Positions 42,225 through 50,503 of a stretch of 64,000 bases of DNA are shown here, one piece after another; the first letter of the stretch is position 1; each line of letters opens with the position of its first letter. Both the position numbers and the translations under genes were made by a program. Source of the stretch: CALEMW01 sp964343835 (GTDB lineage: Bacteria; Krumholzibacteriota; Krumholzibacteriia; LZORAL124-64-63); assembly GCA_964343835.1 (NCBI GenBank), contig CAYFKR010000010.1, positions 1-64,000 of the forward strand, given 5' to 3'. Under the pieces are notes generated by a model, which saw only the letters and a list, made by a program, of their open reading frames with translations, was not told the origin of the DNA and did no database searches.

Positions 42225-42647
42225 ATGCATCGACTCGTCGCGCTCATCCTGCTGGTCCCGGCCGCTGCGTCGGCCCACGGCGTGGACCACGTCGTCACCT
42301 TCGATCAGGCCGTGATCGTTGAGGTCTCCCACCACGGCGGCGCCCCCCTTGCCGGCGCCGACGCCACGGTCACCGCCCCTGGAGAAGAAGGCGCCTGGCT
42401 CAGGACCGCCACCGACCCGGCCGGCCGCCTCAGCTTCCTGCCCGACCGGCGGGGCGTGTGGCGCGTGGCCGTGCGCTCGGCCGACGGGCACGGCGCCGTG
42501 GTCGAGGTGGAGGTCGGTCCCGACCTGCTCCCCGTCGGCGCGGCGGCCGACTCGCCGGCCCGCGAACGCCCCGGCCTGCGCGGTCTCCTGCTGGCGGCCG
42601 TGGCCACGATCCTGGTGCTCTCGGTCCTGCGTCGGACGCGGAGCTGA
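42225..42647 (+). CDS. NikL-like accessory protein of a nickel ECF transporter
   Basis: A 140-residue protein with an N-terminal signal peptide ending LVPAAASA, a mature start HGVDHVVTF rich in histidine, a beta-sandwich-like middle (AVIVEVSHHGGAPLAGADAT, GRLSFLPDRRGVWRVAV) and one C-terminal membrane helix (~115-135). Small periplasmic-loop proteins of this shape (NikL/NikK, CbiN) accompany NikM/CbiM subunits. It is the first gene of the operon, 2 bases from nikM. Assignment rests on topology and context rather than strong motif identity. Confidence 0.6.
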   Translation: MHRLVALILLVPAAASAHGVDHVVTFDQAVIVEVSHHGGAPLAGADATVTAPGEEGAWLRTATDPAGRLSFLPDRRGVWRVAVRSADGHGAVVEVEVGPDLLPVGAAADSPARERPGLRGLLLAAVATILVLSVLRRTRS

Positions 42648-42649
42648 CC

Positions 42650-43270
42650 GTGCATGTCCCGGACGGATTCCTCGGGCCGCGCACCTGGATCCCCGCCGCC
42701 GCCGTCGCAAGCCTGGCCTGGGCCTGGTCCGCGAGTCGCATCCGCACGACCCTCGACACGTCCGCCGTCCCCACCCTCGGCGTGACCACCGCCTGCTGCT
42801 TCGTGCTGATGCTCGTGACCGTCCCGCTGCCCGGCGGCACCACCATCCACATGACCGGCGTGGGCCTCATGGCCGTGCGCTTCAGCGTGCCCGCGGCCTA
42901 CCTGGCCCTGTCGCTGGTGCTGGCCCTCCAGGCTCTGATGCTCGGGGACGGAGGCGTGACGGCCCTGCCGGTCTCGGCCCTGGCCCTGGGACTGGTGGGC
43001 ACGGCGACGGCCATCGCGGCCCACCGGGCGCTGCGGCCCTTCGGGGAACGGCCGGCCCTCTTCGCCGCGGGATTCGCCGGCACGGTCGCCGCGGCCCTCG
43101 TCACGGCCATCGCCCTCGGCCTGCAACCCCTGCTCGCCTCGGGCGCCGACGGCACGCCCCTCTACTTCCCCTTCGGACTGCGGACGACCCTGCCTGCGGT
43201 GGTCCTCCCCCACCTCGCGGCCGGGGCCCTGGAAGGCGCCCTGACGGCGGCCGCCGGGGGGCGGCGATGA
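42650..43270 (+). CDS. nikM: Nickel/cobalt ECF transporter substrate-binding subunit NikM/CbiM
   Basis: The S-component that binds the metal. The 206 residues start HVPDGFLGPRTWIPAA, the conserved N-terminal metal site (Met/Val-His at positions 1-2), with LMLVTVPLPGGTTIHMTGVG and QALMLGDGGVTALPVSALAL (19-20 residues each). Six to seven membrane helices are visible. The GTG at 42650 gives the exact family N-terminus. NikR and the NikR-like box support nickel rather than cobalt. The TGA overlaps the next ATG. Confidence 0.88.
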   Translation: MHVPDGFLGPRTWIPAAAVASLAWAWSASRIRTTLDTSAVPTLGVTTACCFVLMLVTVPLPGGTTIHMTGVGLMAVRFSVPAAYLALSLVLALQALMLGDGGVTALPVSALALGLVGTATAIAAHRALRPFGERPALFAAGFAGTVAAALVTAIALGLQPLLASGADGTPLYFPFGLRTTLPAVVLPHLAAGALEGALTAAAGGRR

Positions 43271-43830
43271 GGGACCGCGCGGCACTCGCGGCGTTCGTGC
43301 TCGTGGTGGCGGCGCTGTCCTTCGTCCACAGCCCCGTGGTACTCGCCATGGCCCTCGCGGCCGCCTTGCTCATCGCCGGCCGCGACGCCCCCCGGGTCCT
43401 GGGCCGGGCCATGCTGGCGGTGGCCCTCTTCGGCGGGGCCGTCTCGGCGGCCCACGCGGCGGCCTGCTGGTGGCGCGGCGAGGATCCGCTGTCCTGGCTG
43501 CTGCGCACCAACCTCCGCGTGCTGGCCATGACCTCGGTCACCCTGCTGGCTGCCCGGCGCATCGACCTGGTCCGGGCGGCGTCGGTGTCCCGCTCGCTGC
43601 AGTTCGTGGTGGTGCTGGCCCTCACCCAGATCGCCGTGCTGCGCCGCCTCGCCGACGACGCCCGCCTGGCCCTGCGCAGCCGCACCGACGGCCGCCCCTC
43701 CCCGCGGGTCGCGATCCGCAGCGGCGGGGCCGTGGCGGCGGCCCTGGTCGCCCGGGCCGAGCACCGGTCCCGCGACGTCACCCACGCCATGACCTCCAGG
43801 GGGTTCTTCGACGATGCTGATCCGCGTTGA
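43267..43830 (+). CDS. nikQ: ECF transporter transmembrane subunit NikQ/CbiQ
   Basis: The 187-residue T-component that links the S-component with the ATPase. Four membrane helices are followed by the cytoplasmic region with LADDARLALRSRTDG and the second coupling helix containing RAEHRSRDVTHAMTSRGFF, where the ARG-like motifs of the family lie. It is shorter than the usual ~230-260 residues, mostly in the first half. It overlaps nikM by 4 bases and nikO by 17. Confidence 0.82.
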   Translation: MRDRAALAAFVLVVAALSFVHSPVVLAMALAAALLIAGRDAPRVLGRAMLAVALFGGAVSAAHAAACWWRGEDPLSWLLRTNLRVLAMTSVTLLAARRIDLVRAASVSRSLQFVVVLALTQIAVLRRLADDARLALRSRTDGRPSPRVAIRSGGAVAAALVARAEHRSRDVTHAMTSRGFFDDADPR

Positions 43831-44587
43831 ACGGCTGCACTGCGGCCACGACGGACGTCCCGCGGTCCGGGACGTCTCGTTCGAGGTGGCCGAAGGGGAG
43901 CGCGTGGTCCTGCTGGGCGGGAACGGCTGCGGCAAGTCCACCCTGCTGAAGGCCCTGGACGGTCTGCTGGAAGCGGACTCCGGGTCCATCTCCTACGACG
44001 GCGAGCCCCTCACCGCCCACCTCGGCTCCAGGGGCCGTCGCCGACGGTTCCGGCGCGAGACGGCCCTGCTCTTCCAGGACCCCGCCGCCATGCTCTTCCA
44101 CCCCACCGTCCGCGACGAGGTCGCCTTCGGCCCCACGCAGCTCGGCCTCGACGATCCCGAAGGCCGGGCCGCGGTCTGGATCGACAGGGCGGACCTCGGC
44201 CACCTGGCCGACCGTCCGCCCCACGAGCTCAGCCGCGGCGAGCAGCAGCGCACGGCCCTGGCCGCCGTGCTGGTCCTGGAGCCGCGACTGCTGCTGCTCG
44301 ACGAGCCCACGTCGTCCCTGGATCCCCGGTCGACGGGTTGGCTCGTGGACCTGCTGCAGGACCTCGGGACGACCACCATCACCGCGACCCACAGCCTCTC
44401 CCTCGCCCCGGAGCTGGGCGACCGCTGCCTGGTGATGGGCGAGGACCACGGCCTGATCCATGACGGCCCCGTCCCCCGCGTGCCCGACGACCTGGCCATG
44501 CTGCGGCTCGCCAACCTCGTCCACGCCCATCGCCACCGCCACGGCGAGCACGAGCACCGCCACGACCACGTCCACGACTGGGAGTGA
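43814..44587 (+). CDS. nikO: ECF transporter ATPase NikO/CbiO with His-rich tail
   Basis: A 257-residue ABC ATPase. Walker A is LLGGNGCGKSTLLKALDGLL, Q-loop ALLFQDPAAMLF, signature LSRGEQQRTALAAVL (SRGEQ rather than SGGQ), Walker B LLLLDEPTSSLD and H-loop TITATHS. The last ~20 residues hold nine histidines (HAHRHRHGEHEHRHDHVHDW), a metal-binding-like tail unusual on the ATPase subunit, which may store or sense nickel in the cytoplasm (inference). Confidence 0.9.
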   Translation: MLIRVERLHCGHDGRPAVRDVSFEVAEGERVVLLGGNGCGKSTLLKALDGLLEADSGSISYDGEPLTAHLGSRGRRRRFRRETALLFQDPAAMLFHPTVRDEVAFGPTQLGLDDPEGRAAVWIDRADLGHLADRPPHELSRGEQQRTALAAVLVLEPRLLLLDEPTSSLDPRSTGWLVDLLQDLGTTTITATHSLSLAPELGDRCLVMGEDHGLIHDGPVPRVPDDLAMLRLANLVHAHRHRHGEHEHRHDHVHDWE

Positions 44588-44589
44588 CC

Positions 44590-45009
44590 ATGACCCGCGA
44601 CGACACCCTCCGCTTCACCGTCTCGCTCCCCCGCTCCCTCCTGGAGGAGATGGACCGCACCATGACCCACCGGGGCTATGCGTCCCGCAGCGAGCTGGTG
44701 CGCGACATGATCCGCGCCCGCATGGCCGAGGACGCCTGGTCCACGCCCGACGCCGAGGTCCACGGGGTGCTGGCCATCGTCTACGACCACCACCGCCGCG
44801 GCCTCACCGACCGCCTGCACAAGGTCCAGCACGACCGCTTCGTGCACATCCTGTGCACCCAGCACGTACACCTGGATCATGATCGCTGCCTGGAAACCAT
44901 CGTGCTGCGGGGGACGCCCGGGGAGATCGAGCGGATGGCGCTGGAGATCGGGGGGCTCAAAGGGGTGGACTTCGCGGAGCTGACGCGGATGGCGATGCCG
45001 ACAAGATGA
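44590..45009 (+). CDS. nikR: Nickel-responsive regulator NikR
   Basis: A 139-residue ribbon-helix-helix repressor. The DNA-binding domain is LRFTVSLPRSLLEEMDRTM with SRSELVRDMIRARM. The ACT-like metal domain carries the nickel ligands: His in DRLHKVQHD, the pair in CTQHVHLDH, and the cysteine of DRCLETIVLRG. All four ligand positions are present. The ATG at 44590 follows GGGAGTGACC. It closes the operon whose promoter bears the NikR-like box. Confidence 0.93.
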   Translation: MTRDDTLRFTVSLPRSLLEEMDRTMTHRGYASRSELVRDMIRARMAEDAWSTPDAEVHGVLAIVYDHHRRGLTDRLHKVQHDRFVHILCTQHVHLDHDRCLETIVLRGTPGEIERMALEIGGLKGVDFAELTRMAMPTR

Positions 45010-45012
45010 AAC

Positions 45013-45040
45013 AGGCCCCGCCGCTGTCGCGACGGGGCCT
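45013..45040 (+). terminator. Hairpin after nikR
   Basis: AGGCCCCG pairs with CGGGGCCT (8 pairs) around a 12-base loop, four bases past the nikR stop. No T-run follows, so termination is plausible but not certain; it also lies just beyond the 3' end of tRNA-Arg on the other strand. Confidence 0.45.
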
Positions 45041-45045
45041 CGGGA

Positions 45046-45122
45046 TGGTACGCCCAGGAGGAGTCGAACCCCCAACCTTCTGATCCGTAGTCAGATGCTC
45101 TATCCAATTGAGCTATGGGCGC
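45046..45122 (-). tRNA. tRNA-Arg (anticodon ACG)
   Basis: Acceptor GCGCCCA/TGGGCGT (G-U at the first pair), anticodon stem TCTGA/TCAGA with loop CTACGGA (ACG, a TadA substrate), T loop GGTTCGACTCC, discriminator A and encoded CCA. Confidence 0.95.
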
Positions 45123-45140
45123 GCCAATCTCGTCTATGTC

Positions 45141-45228
45141 TGGCGGAGAGGGAGGGATTCGAACCCTCGATGAGTTTCCCCATACACGCTTAGCAGGCGT
45201 GCGCCTTCAGCCACTCGGCCACCTCTCC
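45141..45228 (-). tRNA. tRNA-Ser (anticodon GCU)
   Basis: Class II tRNA with acceptor GGAGAGG/CCTCTCC, anticodon stem CACGC/GCGTG and loop CTGCTAA (GCT), long variable arm, discriminator G and encoded CCA. Confidence 0.95.
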
Positions 45229-45239
45229 CCGACTCGATC

Positions 45240-45325
45240 TGGCGGAGGGCGGGGGACTCGAACCCCCAAGGGATCTCTCCCGGCGGTTTTCAAGACCGCT
45301 GCGTTACCAGTTACGCTAGCCCTCC
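45240..45325 (-). tRNA. tRNA-Ser (anticodon UGA)
   Basis: Class II tRNA with acceptor GGAGGGC/GCCCTCC, anticodon stem GCGGT/ACCGC and loop CTTGAAA (TGA), long variable arm, discriminator G and encoded CCA. Not tRNA-Sec: the anticodon is not TCA and the acceptor stem is 7 pairs. Confidence 0.94.
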
Positions 45326-45398
45326 GACGGTACTCCGATCCGTCGCGGGCACACGACCGGATGAACCGGCCGGCGTTCCTGTGCCGCGACGGGGCACG

Positions 45399-47264
45399 TT
45401 AGTCGTTGCGCTTCAGTTTGTCAAGCCAGCCTTTGACCCCTTCGCCCACCGACGACCCCAGGCGCCCCGACGCCACGGTCAGGTCCACTGACACCGCCGG
45501 TCGCGCTGCCCTGCCGCCCAGGTTCAGATCCAGGGCCATGCGGCCGTCCTCCCCCCTCAGGGCTTCGGCGAAGGGGGTCATGGCGCCCAGGTCGGGGCGG
45601 AAATTCCTGGGCAGCTTCACGTTCAGGTCCAGGTCGATGGCGCCGTCCAGGCCGATCCAGCCGCCGCCGGTCCAGTCGGTGTCGTGGCCCACCAGCTTCA
45701 GGTCGTCCACCACGTAGCGCCCCTCGCGGACCTTCATCACGTGGCTCAGGGAGCGGTAGCGGATCTCCTTGAGGTCCTGCCGCTCGCCCAGGTAGCGGCT
45801 GATGCCGTCGAGCCACTCCGAGGCGTGGACCACGCCCTCGTGCAGCACGCTCTCGCCGTCCAGGGTCAGAGACGACCGCACGGCCTCGGGCTCGCCCAGG
45901 CGCAGGGAGCCGCTCACCCGGCCGTCGAGGTCGCCCTCGAGGTACGGGGCCGCCGAGGGGACGATGGTCTCCAGCACCACCGCCGACGGCAGGCCATCCA
46001 GGGCCGCCTCCAGGGCCACGGCGGCGTCGGGAGCGCCGATGGGGTACAGCGACACGGCACCGTCCAGGGTCCCGTCGCCGATGGCGACGGCCACGGGCTT
46101 CACGTCCAGCCGCCCGTCGGCCACGGCGGCCTCGGCGGAACAGGTCCAGGGCGTGACCATCCCCGGCGGGGTGAAGCGGGCCTCACCCACCACGACCTCG
46201 GCCTTCAGGCCGCGGGCCATGTCCGCCGGGGCGGCGTCGGCGGCGGGGGGCAGCAGCGCCTCGTAGCGGCCGGAGGCGACCACGCCGGCTACGTGGACGG
46301 GCGCGTCGGCCAGCCAGCCTCGCCAGGGCTCCGGCACCGCCGGCGCCAGGGCGGGCAGGGCGCGCTGGAGGCCGTCGGGATCGAGCCGGTCCAGGGTCCA
46401 GTCCAGGACGAGGCGGTGCCGGCCCTGCTCGGGCCGGACGCTGCCGTGCCCGGTCACCCGTGTCTCCATCCATGAGGCCTCCACCGCTTCCAGCAGGATC
46501 TCCGCGGCACCGGCAGGGACCGAGCAGTCGGCCGAGACGGCGAGGTCGGTCAGGGTCATGGGGCCCTCGGGCCGCACGCCTTCCAGGACGAGGCGGTCGA
46601 GGGTGCCCTCGAGTCCCAGGCCCGACGCCGGGCCGGAGTCGTCGGCCAGAGGTGCGCCCGCTCCGAAGGCGGCCAGGCGGCGGCCCAGCACGGCCACGTC
46701 GTCCAGCGACGCGTCCTGTCGCCAGCCGTCGCCGACCACGACCTTCCCGGTCCCCTGCTCCGTCCAGCGGAAGGAACCGTCGCGCACCGACACGCCTGCC
46801 AGCACCACGGCCACCGGGGCGGAGGCGGGCGGCTGGGCGGCGGCGGTTTCGTCAGCCGCCTCGGCGGGTTCGGTGACGGCGATCAGTTCGAGACCGTCCA
46901 CCTCGATCCGCGTCAGCTCCACCCGACGCTTCAGCAACGGCCCCCAGGCCAGGCCGGCGTCGATGCGCCGGGCCGAAGCGTCCAGGGAGACCAGCGGCCC
47001 GGCCTCGTTGCCGGAGGCGGCGGCCATGGCCTCCCCCGTCAGGCCGACACGCAGATCCGACACCTGCACGGCGATGCGGGGCCAGAGGGACAGGCCCACG
47101 TCGCCGTGATGGATCTCGGCGCCCGTCTCCACCGCGGCCCGTTCCACCGCCAGGGCCACGAGCCGGTCCGCCGGCAGCAGCATCCTCACGGCCACCACCG
47201 CCACCACCAGCACCAGCACCGTCACACCCAGGACCGACAGCAGTCGGCGTCGTCGGCTCGTCAT
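45399..47264 (-). CDS. AsmA family envelope protein
   Basis: A 621-residue protein with a short basic cytoplasmic start and one N-terminal membrane helix (~8-27). A long periplasmic beta-rich body follows. The start of the body, VETGAEIHHGDVGLSLWPRI, and the closing DLNVKLPRNFRPDLGAMTPF region match AsmA-like proteins, which belong to the bridge-like lipid transport class. The middle is rich in VSLDASARRIDAGLAWGPLL-type repeats. The ATG overlaps the mnmA TGA (ATGA). Its substrate is unknown; phospholipid or lipoprotein traffic to the outer membrane is the usual proposal. Confidence 0.75.
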   Translation of the reverse strand: MTSRRRRLLSVLGVTVLVLVVAVVAVRMLLPADRLVALAVERAAVETGAEIHHGDVGLSLWPRIAVQVSDLRVGLTGEAMAAASGNEAGPLVSLDASARRIDAGLAWGPLLKRRVELTRIEVDGLELIAVTEPAEAADETAAAQPPASAPVAVVLAGVSVRDGSFRWTEQGTGKVVVGDGWRQDASLDDVAVLGRRLAAFGAGAPLADDSGPASGLGLEGTLDRLVLEGVRPEGPMTLTDLAVSADCSVPAGAAEILLEAVEASWMETRVTGHGSVRPEQGRHRLVLDWTLDRLDPDGLQRALPALAPAVPEPWRGWLADAPVHVAGVVASGRYEALLPPAADAAPADMARGLKAEVVVGEARFTPPGMVTPWTCSAEAAVADGRLDVKPVAVAIGDGTLDGAVSLYPIGAPDAAVALEAALDGLPSAVVLETIVPSAAPYLEGDLDGRVSGSLRLGEPEAVRSSLTLDGESVLHEGVVHASEWLDGISRYLGERQDLKEIRYRSLSHVMKVREGRYVVDDLKLVGHDTDWTGGGWIGLDGAIDLDLNVKLPRNFRPDLGAMTPFAEALRGEDGRMALDLNLGGRAARPAVSVDLTVASGRLGSSVGEGVKGWLDKLKRND

Positions 47265-48418
47265 GATCCCTCTCCCGTGGTTCCGTCGTCGGCGGCGACG
47301 ATCCGTCCGCCGCCCATCACCTGATCCTCACGATACAGCACCAGGAACTGTCCCGGAGCCACCGCCTCGGCCTGGGCGGCCAGCCTCACCTCGGCCGCCC
47401 CGCCGTCGATGCGCCAGGCCTCCACGGCCACGCCTCCGTGCCGATGGCGCAGCTGGGCCGTCCAGTCGCCCTGTTCGACGGGGCCCTCGTCCGGCAGGTC
47501 CGCCGCCGTCCGCAGCCAGCCGTCGCAACGCACGACCGACGCCCCCAGTTCCCGTCGCGGCCCCACGACCACGCGGTTTTCCGCGGAGTCCAGGGACGTC
47601 ACGTAGAGGGGTTCGGCCGCAGCCACGCCGAGCCCCCGACGCTGCCCCACCGTGTAGTGCTCCACGCCGCGATGCCGCCCCAGCACGGCCCCGCTCCGGT
47701 CCACGATATCGCCAGGCCGCGGCGGGGCGTCGGCGAACAGGAAGGAGCGGTCGTCGTCGGGCACGAAGCAGATCTCCTGACTGTCGGGCCGGCGGGCCGA
47801 GTCCAGCCCCAGTTCCGCGGCGGCGCGACGGACCTCGTCCTTGGTCCACCAGCCCAGGGGGAACACGCACCGGGCCAGGATCTCCGGGGCCACCCCGTGC
47901 AGGAAGTAGCTCTGGTCCTTGGCGGGGTCGGCGCCCCGCAGCAGGCGCGGGCGTCCATCCGTGGTTTGCACGCGTGCGTAGTGCCCCGTGGCCACGAGGT
48001 CCAGCCCCAGCTGGTCGGCGCGGCGGAGGAGTTCGGGGAATCGCACGGAGGTGTTGCATCCCACGCACGGGTTCGGCGTGCGACCGGCGCGGTACTCCGC
48101 CACGAAGGGGTCGATGACAGCGTCGCGGAAGGCGTCCTCCGCATTGCCCACCCAGTGGTTCACACCGTGGCGGGCGGCCAGACGACGGGCGCCGTCGATG
48201 GCGTCCAGGGAGCAGCACGACGACGCGCCCTCACCCCCGAAGGCCCCGTCGCTGGTGCAGAAGTTCTTGAGGGTGACCGCTTCCACGCGGCAGCCGAGGT
48301 GGTCCAGGAGGGCCAGGGCGACGCTGCTGTCCACGCCCCCGCTGACGCCGAGCAGGACGCCCGTGCCGGCCGGGACGGCGGCGCGCAGCTCCGCCGGGAT
48401 CGGCAGGGGGAAGTCCAT
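47261..48418 (-). CDS. mnmA: tRNA-specific 2-thiouridylase MnmA
   Basis: Thiolates U34 of tRNA-Glu, -Gln and -Lys; Gln(UUG) and Glu(UUC) genes are in this window. The 385 residues contain the PP-loop GVSGGVDSSVALALLDHLG, SCCSLDAIDGARRLAAR, the first catalytic cysteine in TPNPCVGCNTSVRF, GHYAR, KDQSYFLHGVAPEIL, and the second cysteine in DSQEICFVPDDD. The C-terminal beta domain has YTVGQRRGLGV. Normal length. Confidence 0.94.
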   Translation of the reverse strand: MDFPLPIPAELRAAVPAGTGVLLGVSGGVDSSVALALLDHLGCRVEAVTLKNFCTSDGAFGGEGASSCCSLDAIDGARRLAARHGVNHWVGNAEDAFRDAVIDPFVAEYRAGRTPNPCVGCNTSVRFPELLRRADQLGLDLVATGHYARVQTTDGRPRLLRGADPAKDQSYFLHGVAPEILARCVFPLGWWTKDEVRRAAAELGLDSARRPDSQEICFVPDDDRSFLFADAPPRPGDIVDRSGAVLGRHRGVEHYTVGQRRGLGVAAAEPLYVTSLDSAENRVVVGPRRELGASVVRCDGWLRTAADLPDEGPVEQGDWTAQLRHRHGGVAVEAWRIDGGAAEVRLAAQAEAVAPGQFLVLYREDQVMGGGRIVAADDGTTGEGS

Positions 48419-48455
48419 GGGGCCTCCGTCGGGGATCCGGACGAGATCCGGAGGA

Positions 48456-49229
48456 TCAGTGACCGTGGCCGTCGTGCCCCGTCGTCAGCTCCTCGGGGAT
48501 CTCGCTGGCCATGAGCTGCTCGATGACCTGGATGTTCTCCCGCGACCGCTCGCCGATGTCGCCGTCGGGGTCGCTCTCCACCGCGGCCTCCCACTCCACC
48601 AGAGCCTCGCGGTACATGCGCGACTCGGCGAACATGATGGCCATGTTGTAGTGGGCCAGGGCGCTGCCGGGGTCGTTGTCCAGCACAGCCTGGAACTGTT
48701 CGATGGCCTCGGGATACTGGTGGCGGCGGAAGTAGAGGGAGCCCAGGTTGCAGCGGGCCTTCTCGTCCTCGGGCGCCAGTTCGATGGCCTTCAGGTAGGC
48801 TTCCTGGGCATTGGTCAGGGCGGCTCGGGCCTGGGGCGTCCGTCCGTCGGAGATGTCGTCCCAGATCAGGCCCATGTTGACCCAGCCCTCCACCAGCGTG
48901 CTGTCGGCGGCGATGGCCTTCTCGTAGCACACGACGGCGGAGTCCAGCAGGGCGCTGATGCCGGTGAGCGAGTTGGCCCCGGGGGGGACGTTCTCCTCGC
49001 CGGAGCGCTCGTAGTAGAGGTTGCCCAGTCCGTACCAGCCGTAGACGGCGTCCGGCGTCCCGCCCTCGGCGAGGGTGCGCAGGGCGGGCTCCCGCTCCTC
49101 CGCGGGCATGTCGCGGTAGTCGGCCAGGGCGGCCTCCGCGCGGCTCATCTGCTCCGCCTCGTTGCAGCCGGCCAGCAGGGCGGCGGCGGCGAGCAGAAGG
49201 GTCGTGATCAGCAGGCTGGTCCGGTTCAT
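48456..49229 (-). CDS. TPR-repeat lipoprotein
   Basis: A 257-residue lipoprotein with signal and lipobox ALLAGC (Cys ~22). At least four TPR units can be picked out, e.g. AVYGWYGLGNLYYERSGEEN, EGWVNMGLIWDD, AYLKAIELAPEDEKARCNLG and HYNMAIMFAESRMYREALVEW (cited in part). The C-terminus is histidine-rich (TTGHDGHGH). It is the third gene of an operon with a beta-barrel-like protein and another lipoprotein. Likely a scaffold in the outer envelope; the partner is unknown. Confidence 0.75.
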   Translation of the reverse strand: MNRTSLLITTLLLAAAALLAGCNEAEQMSRAEAALADYRDMPAEEREPALRTLAEGGTPDAVYGWYGLGNLYYERSGEENVPPGANSLTGISALLDSAVVCYEKAIAADSTLVEGWVNMGLIWDDISDGRTPQARAALTNAQEAYLKAIELAPEDEKARCNLGSLYFRRHQYPEAIEQFQAVLDNDPGSALAHYNMAIMFAESRMYREALVEWEAAVESDPDGDIGERSRENIQVIEQLMASEIPEELTTGHDGHGH

Positions 49230-49264
49230 CGATACTCTCCTCGGTCGTGCGTGGACCGTCGATC

Positions 49265-50503
49265 CTACCACCATTTCTCGAGACCCGCCAGGGACACGGT
49301 CAGGCGCCACGCCCGATCCTGCACCCCGTGGTCGGCCGTGTCGCCGGTCATGACGTACGAGAGGGCCACGTCCAGGTGGCCGCTGCGCTCGCGGAACGGC
49401 AGGCCGGTGCCCACCGAGACGGCGCGCCGGTCCACGGCCGCGCCGTTCACCGTGTACGGCAGACGCTGCAGGGACACGCCCAGGCGCAACGGCAGGTTGG
49501 AGGTGCCGCCACGGCGCCGATGGGCCTCGTCGCGCTCCACGCCGAAACCGACCCGCCAGGCGTCGACCATGACGCCCTCCCAGTCCGCACGGCCCCGCAG
49601 GGAGCCGAAGGGCTGGGCCTCGTACTCGAAGCCCGCGCGCCAGCGGCCCGCGAGGCGGACGTCGCCGCCCACGGCCCAGCTCGTGGGGATGTGGATCTGG
49701 TACTCGTCGTTGACCTCGCCCGGGATGCCGGTCATGTCCCGCGTGCGGTCCACGTCCCAGTTGTGGGCCGGGGTCACCCGGGCACCGAGCCGGACGGCGT
49801 CCACGGGCTTCGCGTGGACGGAGAACGTGGCCGACACGGAGCTCACGATGTCCTCGATGACCTCGGAGTTGGTGCGCAGGGGCAGCAGGTCGTCGTCCTC
49901 GTCGTCGTAGAAGCCCTCGCTGAGGCGCTCCCGGAGCACGCCCTGCTCACGGTTGAGGGACGCCCCCACCGAAAGGCGGTCGTTCACGCTCCAGGCGGCC
50001 CCCAGGGGCACCTCGAACTGGGTGCCGGTGCGCTGGAAGTTGCGGATGCCGTCGATCTCCTCCAGCAGGCCCCCGGTGTCGGGATCCTCCACCTCGACGG
50101 TGAACTCCTCGCTCCAGTCGTACTGGGTGCCGCGGAGGGCGCGGAAGCCGGCGCTGAGCACCAGCCGACCCTCGCGGAAGGGCACGGCGGCCCGCAGGCT
50201 CGGCGTGCGCACGGTGTTGGACACGCGGGAACCGTCGACGGACTCCGCCGAGGCGCGCTCGCCGTAGCCGCTGATGACCACGGCCACGCTGCGCAGTCCC
50301 GGCAGCGACGCCATGTTGGCGAACGACGGCTGCAGGCTGTCCTGCTCCGCCAGGCCCCAGCCGCCGCGGCCGTCCACGCGCGCGTCGTCCGAGCGCAGGT
50401 CCACGCCGATGCCGGTCAGGGCGAAGGGATTCTGGGCGACGGCCGTCCCCGCGGCCGCCAGGACCGCCAGCAGGGCGGCGGCAGCGATACGATGGCGGAT
50501 CAT
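49265..50503 (-). CDS. Predicted outer-membrane beta-barrel protein
   Basis: A 412-residue protein with a signal peptide (ALLAVLAAAGTAVAQ). Alternating hydrophobic/aromatic strands follow, ending in an aromatic C-terminus (LAGLEKWW), as expected of an outer-membrane barrel. Early residues (NPFALTGIGVD, EQDSLQPSFANMASLPG) are reminiscent of FadL/OMPP1-like or PorV-like proteins, but no decisive motif was recognised. The ATG overlaps the TGA of the preceding lipoprotein gene. Function unknown. Confidence 0.6.
   Translation of the reverse strand: MIRHRIAAAALLAVLAAAGTAVAQNPFALTGIGVDLRSDDARVDGRGGWGLAEQDSLQPSFANMASLPGLRSVAVVISGYGERASAESVDGSRVSNTVRTPSLRAAVPFREGRLVLSAGFRALRGTQYDWSEEFTVEVEDPDTGGLLEEIDGIRNFQRTGTQFEVPLGAAWSVNDRLSVGASLNREQGVLRERLSEGFYDDEDDDLLPLRTNSEVIEDIVSSVSATFSVHAKPVDAVRLGARVTPAHNWDVDRTRDMTGIPGEVNDEYQIHIPTSWAVGGDVRLAGRWRAGFEYEAQPFGSLRGRADWEGVMVDAWRVGFGVERDEAHRRRGGTSNLPLRLGVSLQRLPYTVNGAAVDRRAVSVGTGLPFRERSGHLDVALSYVMTGDTADHGVQDRAWRLTVSLAGLEKWW

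Noticed and set aside
45240..45325. Possible tRNA-Sec, suggested by selA in the window
   Set aside because: The anticodon is TGA rather than TCA and the acceptor stem is of normal length, so it is an ordinary tRNA-Ser.
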